This document shows, piece after piece, positions 59,736 to 64,000 of a stretch of DNA of 64,000 nucleotides (position 1 is its first letter; each line of letters opens with the position of its first letter). Under the pieces are notes generated by a model. It ran no database searches. It had not been told where the DNA came from and was given only the letters and a program-made list of their open reading frames with translations. Origin of the DNA: Monodelphis domestica. Lineage: Eukaryota; Chordata; Mammalia; Didelphimorphia; Didelphidae. The stretch is taken from assembly GCF_027887165.1 (NCBI RefSeq), contig NC_077228.1, positions 183,005,309 through 183,069,308 on the forward strand, written 5' to 3'. A program made the position numbers and the translations under genes.

Positions 59736-60669
59736 TGGGATGACAGATTTCAATGAGTCCATATTTCCACTAATCTCTAACTGAAATGAAATACTCTGAG
59801 CATTCTTCTAAGTGGGGATCCACGTGTTTCACCAGATTTCCAAAGGAGTTCCATGACATAAAAAAAGGTTAAGAACCTCTGTTTGCAGATGTTCTTTTGT
59901 GGTAGGCATTTCATGTGATTAGGCTGTTTCAGAACAATTTTCTAGACTTTTAGAAATTAAGGACCTTTACAAGCAATAGCCTAAAAAGCTCAAGTGCAAT
60001 AGCTACTTTTTCAAGGACCTTAACCTATGGCTAAAACATGAACAATTCACTATATACCTAGAACAGTACCTTACACATAAAACAGACGTTTTAATGTTTG
60101 TTGGGAAAGAAAGATATAAGACATCTCCAAACATGTATTGAGGAACATAAGATTCCCATAAAATATCAAAGTTTTATTTGAATGGGGAGAAGATATAAAA
60201 TATGGATGTTTTTGTTCATACCTTCATTGATCCCTTCAGTCCAGTCATTTTTGTGGTCTTCAGGAGACCAAATGACCCCCTACTAGACTAACACTGGGCT
60301 TGGCTCACTTATCCCAACAATGAATGAATAGTTGCCACATGCAACACAAATGTGAAAGCAGAAAGTATGGCTACGGCTTTAACAGTTTTAAATAAGCTAT
60401 CAAATTCATTCACTGACATTCAATATTAATAAAGTACCTAATACCTGGAAAGCATTGTGCTAAAGAGGCCAGATGAAGTTTAGCTGAGTCAGTCCCCCTG
60501 TACTCTTACAGCTTACAGTCTACTCAAAAGTGCAGTCTGGAGCTCTCTGATCATCCTGAGTCTCCCAAACCTTTGCGGGGTTCCATGAGGCCAATGATAT
60601 TTTTATTATAATAATTTTTAGGTTCTAATACTGTATATATCTATTAACAAATGTACTTTGGGGAGATGG

Positions 60670-60890
60670 TCCTCAATAATTTTTAAGAGTATTACAGATT
60701 CTTGAGATCAAATAGCCTGGTCTATACCAGTCTTCTTGGTTCTAACACAAAGAACCCAAGACCAATGGATAAAAGTCACAGGGAGTCAGTTCAAAGGAAC
60801 CAAATTAAGACCTTTCTAATAACTAGAACTATTCAAAAGTAGAACAAGTTGTCATAAAACAGTAAGTAGTAAATTAGTAATTCTGTCATT
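60670..60890 (+). mobile_element. L3/CR1-type LINE fragment
   Basis: A short degraded fragment with 'gacctttctaataactagaac' and 'accaatggataaaagtcacagg' phrases, corresponding to the L3 3' portion that is also seen at 23220-23300. Confidence 0.5.
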
Positions 60891-62709
60891 AAATACTTGC
60901 CAAGGACACTGTAGAAAGGAATCATACAAACAGGTAACTAGAACCCCAAATTTATTCCAATTCCAAAGTATAGTTTAAATAGATTCCATTCAACATCAGA
61001 ATCCCTTATTATCTAAAAGTATGGTAACAACTAATCCAATTTCCTTATGCCAGGTGTCCAACCAAACAAAAGTTTAATAAGGTAAAAAAGTTACTCTCAT
61101 TCTGTAAATTCCCTCTCATTGACTGGCTGCCAACCACAGTGCTCTGATACTTAAATATATCAGGACTTGGGCCTGGGAATCAGGGAAGGAGAAGTGAAAA
61201 AACTCAAGCATCAAGTTCTATTTCTTTTTATTTTGTATAGTATATCTGATTTAGCAGAAACTAATTAGACTTGGAATCCTAGTTAAATAAGATGTAAAAT
61301 AAAAAGAGACTTAATCTGATAAAAAGTTAAAAGACAAAATCTTAACAAACCTCAAGTGAATCAGAGCCAAGAGGCAGAAGGTCTTATCACAATATGCTTT
61401 CCCAAGCAAAACCTGAAAGCTTAACTGTCTGAAATAGGCTCAAAGTTGGTGAATTCCTTGGCTTTTCTATCACTATTCTTTTAGTTAGTCTCCAACTAAT
61501 TTGATCTCTCAAACTACTTCATAATTTAATGGCTCCTTCTTTCCCGACCTGTATATCAGGGCCGGGTGGGTGCCTTTCAGTTCATCAAATAAATAATTTG
61601 TTACCAAAGCTATCAGATTTGTGTAGTTACTCACTACCAAGTTTTCCTACTTAACAGATTTACTTGTGCAGAAGAAATGTATACCTAAAAGGCATGATAA
61701 GCAGGTCTGTCTACCTGCTTCCCTAGTTACATATGGGTGTGTGTAGGAGTGAAGGAAAAAAAAAGAAGGAAAAACATTTCTAAATGGCACATCTGTTAGG
61801 AAAATCAATGAACTGATATTAAGTCCAATGTTTTCTGCCCTGAGCAGCAGAATATACTTGTACCAGATGGAAGAACTCACCAAGAAAGCAAGTACCTGAA
61901 GTTCTATTTCAAGAAGGAAAAAATTATGTCTCAACACACAAATCTGGGCAAGCTTCTAGAAGATAAAGCTGAATGGGATGTGTGATTCTATATTCCCCTC
62001 TGCAGAAGTTATTGCAACAAGAAGTCAGTCTGAAGAATACCCAAAAGCAAGGAAGAGAAAGTGTAGAAGAAGCTCTTAGGCTACACAAGTTAGGTTGCAG
62101 TTTTGTTTTTGTTTTGTTTTCCTTGGGGAAGGGATAAGCAAGACAGTTTCCAGGAAATACTTGTACCTAGAAAAATCCACTTAACTATTACTAGACAGCA
62201 GCTGGTTCACAAACATGTTGAATATTTTAAAAACCCCTGCAGTCTTCTCTTTTGAAGCCTCAAGCACAAACCCAAGAAATTAAATCAAATTTAAAACAGG
62301 GCTATCAGAAGAAGTCCTTTTGATTTTTTGGCAGGTATATATTCCATAGTGCCACTACCTCCTACTTGTCAGTAATAACCATTCTTTCCTTAACAAAAGA
62401 ATAAAGAGTGAGGGAGCGGGGAACCACACACACTGAGAAGAACCTAATCTAAGGCAAAATAAAATCTACCCTTATTATGCCTTCTCTGGGCCACCACCTT
62501 GTAGGAAACAAACTCTGCCCAAAGTGGATACTATTCTCTCTCACTTTCATGAAAACCCTAAAAAGATTTTCTACTACAATCTCATTCAAAGTCTTCTCCC
62601 TAACACCTCTGATGCAAAAACAAAAACAAAAACAAAAAAACAACCCTAGATCCAAAAGTAAGCCCAGAAATAAACAATGATAATTAGTAGTCCACATTCA
62701 CACATTGCA

Positions 62710-63215
62710 GAACTATAAAGTGCTCCATAAACATCTTATTTGATCTTTAAAATAACTTTGTGATATAGGTGGAGTTATCCTCATTTTACAGAGGAAAACT
62801 GAGGGTCAGATGAACTAGGTGATATACTCAGAGGTCACCCAGTTGATATCTGAGGTGGAATTCAAATCCAAGCCTTCCTCAGAAGTTTGCTTTTCCCATA
62901 CACTGTTTTTTCCTTAACATGCCATCACTTCAAAGAATGTTGTTATAAATCAAAAAACTTGTCATCTTTGGATTTTACCAGAAACCATTTATAAAGCATT
63001 TTAAGACTTTGCAAAGCACTTTACAAATATTAAATTCTCATTTAATTCTCAAAACAACCTAGGAGAAAGATGCTAGTGTTTATGCCCATTTCACAGATAA
63101 AGAGACTGAAGCTAGAGAAAGTTGTTTGCCCCAGGGTCACAGCTAGTAGGAGTGTGAGGCAGATTTAGAAATCAGGTCTTCCAGGCTCCAAGTCTAGCCT
63201 TCTATCAACTGTCAG
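62710..63215 (-). repeat. Two MIR-like SINEs in tandem
   Basis: The first (62710-62905) has 'cattttacagaggaaaactg'. The second (62985-63215) has 'catttcacagataaagagactg' and 'ccccagggtcacagctagtagg'. Both are in reverse orientation. Confidence 0.7.
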
Positions 63216-63664
63216 CTCTAAATTTGTACTGCAGGTCTATGTACACAAAGAAACTGTCCAAGAGACTCCATTAGAGATAAGGAAGTAAAACAGGTCAATC
63301 AAATAAATTGTCAAGATTTTACTCATGTACACACTGGGACAAGAAAACACTTCAAAGGACCACCCACTATAAGAAACCTTTCCTAATCGCTTGACTTAGT
63401 TCAGTCATCCATTCCCTGTAACAATGTTTTATTTATTTATCTATGTATATGTTATCCCCTTCATAAGCTCCTTAGGGGAAAGGACTATTTTTATGTATTC
63501 CCATGACTCAAATAATATAGGATAAATTATAGACACATGATTTTTCTTGAATCAATCAGTGGTTCTTAAACTGGGTCCACAGAGCACTTCAGAGGAACAA
63601 GAGGTGCAAACTGCTACCTCCAGTTCACAACTGCCAAGAAAGCCTCACCAGTACCAATGATGTT

Positions 63665-63880
63665 ATTTCCTTTTTTAAAATAATGTTTTATTTTTACCCA
63701 TTTACATGTAAAAACACTTTTAACATTCATTTTTTAAAATTTTGAATTCCAAATTCTCTTTCTCCTTCCCACCCTCCCTCCAACTTCCTCAACCCCCCCC
63801 ATCCCCTAAGATAATAAGTCATCTTATATAGATTTTACATATGCCATGTAAAACATTTTCAATGGTGTAATTTCTTATGA
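63665..63880 (-). mobile_element. L1-type fragment at the right edge
   Basis: T-rich 'tttacccatttacatgtaaaaac' followed by 'cattttttaaaattttgaattcc' and a C/T-rich block, a common marsupial L1 3' motif in reverse orientation. Shares its pattern with 28940-29000. Confidence 0.5.
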
Positions 63881-64000
63881 GAAACTAAGCTCCTCATTTT
63901 ATACGGGGATGGGAGAACTGAGGCAAGGACAAGTTAAATAACTTGCCCTGGGTCTCAAAAGTTAATAGAATCAGGATTCATAAAGATCTTCTGATTCCAA

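Larger units (their letters stand above)
41734..64000. other. Upstream region of AKAP1 (5' intron and/or flank)
   Basis: Twenty-two kilobases with no ORF that I recognise as a gene. It contains many SINE, MIR-like and L1 fragments, an unidentified ancient repeat family (about 42370-43250, 46285-46870, 48150-48600), and repeat-poor segments around 51950-53650, 54900-55830 and 56400-58000. No CpG island is apparent, so the main AKAP1 promoter is probably beyond the window. Short ORFs here are non-conserved or repeat-derived. Confidence 0.6.

Overview
The window is vertebrate genomic DNA, almost certainly from a marsupial. It has intron-rich gene structure, low GC content, many copies of the marsupial tRNA-derived SINE (B-box 'ggttcaaatctggcctcagacacttcc', here often followed by a tail reading 'cttaccactcttctgcc'), and marsupial-type L1, L3/CR1-like and MIR-like repeats. 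I cannot fix the species from sequence alone. There are no bacterial genes, operons, CRISPR arrays, tRNA or rRNA genes.

One protein-coding gene is recognisable: AKAP1 (A-kinase anchor protein 1, D-AKAP1/AKAP149), on the minus strand. All ten coding exons could be rebuilt by hand: 41711-39080, 36226-36093, 34879-34753, 33929-33802, 28750-28573, 26642-26492, 24688-24621, 23545-23472, 22399-22337 and 21703-21629. They join in frame to 3630 nt, giving 1209 residues plus a stop. The protein has an N-terminal mitochondrial outer-membrane anchor, a long disordered region, a PKA-anchoring amphipathic helix, a KH domain and a Tudor domain. It would tether PKA and RNA at the mitochondrial surface.

The striking feature is in the first coding exon. 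A perfect-period 30-bp tandem array (30 units, 900 bp, plus one 27-bp unit) encodes about 309 residues of a [14 protein letters not shown] decapeptide. It lies directly before the PKA-anchoring helix. Without the array the protein would be about 900 residues, close to the human protein (903 as I recall it), so the array accounts for essentially all the extra length. A 30-residue poly-Glu tract follows the helix. One intron (28572-26643) appears to be of the rare GC-AG class.

Layout: 1-20500 is intergenic DNA 3' of AKAP1. It is dominated by repeats, including a near-full-length dead L1 (about 11099-18632) split by a solo LTR with a 6-bp target duplication, and a GC-rich poly(A)-tailed insert inside a Tigger-like DNA element (about 1180-2320). 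20500-21628 probably holds the 3' UTR. 21629-41733 is the AKAP1 coding region with its introns. 41734-64000 is upstream DNA, probably the first intron and/or 5' flank, with nested repeats and two repeat-poor segments (52640-52935 and 54928-55340) that look like regulatory or alternative-promoter candidates. No CpG-island promoter is visible, so the main first exon probably lies beyond position 64000.
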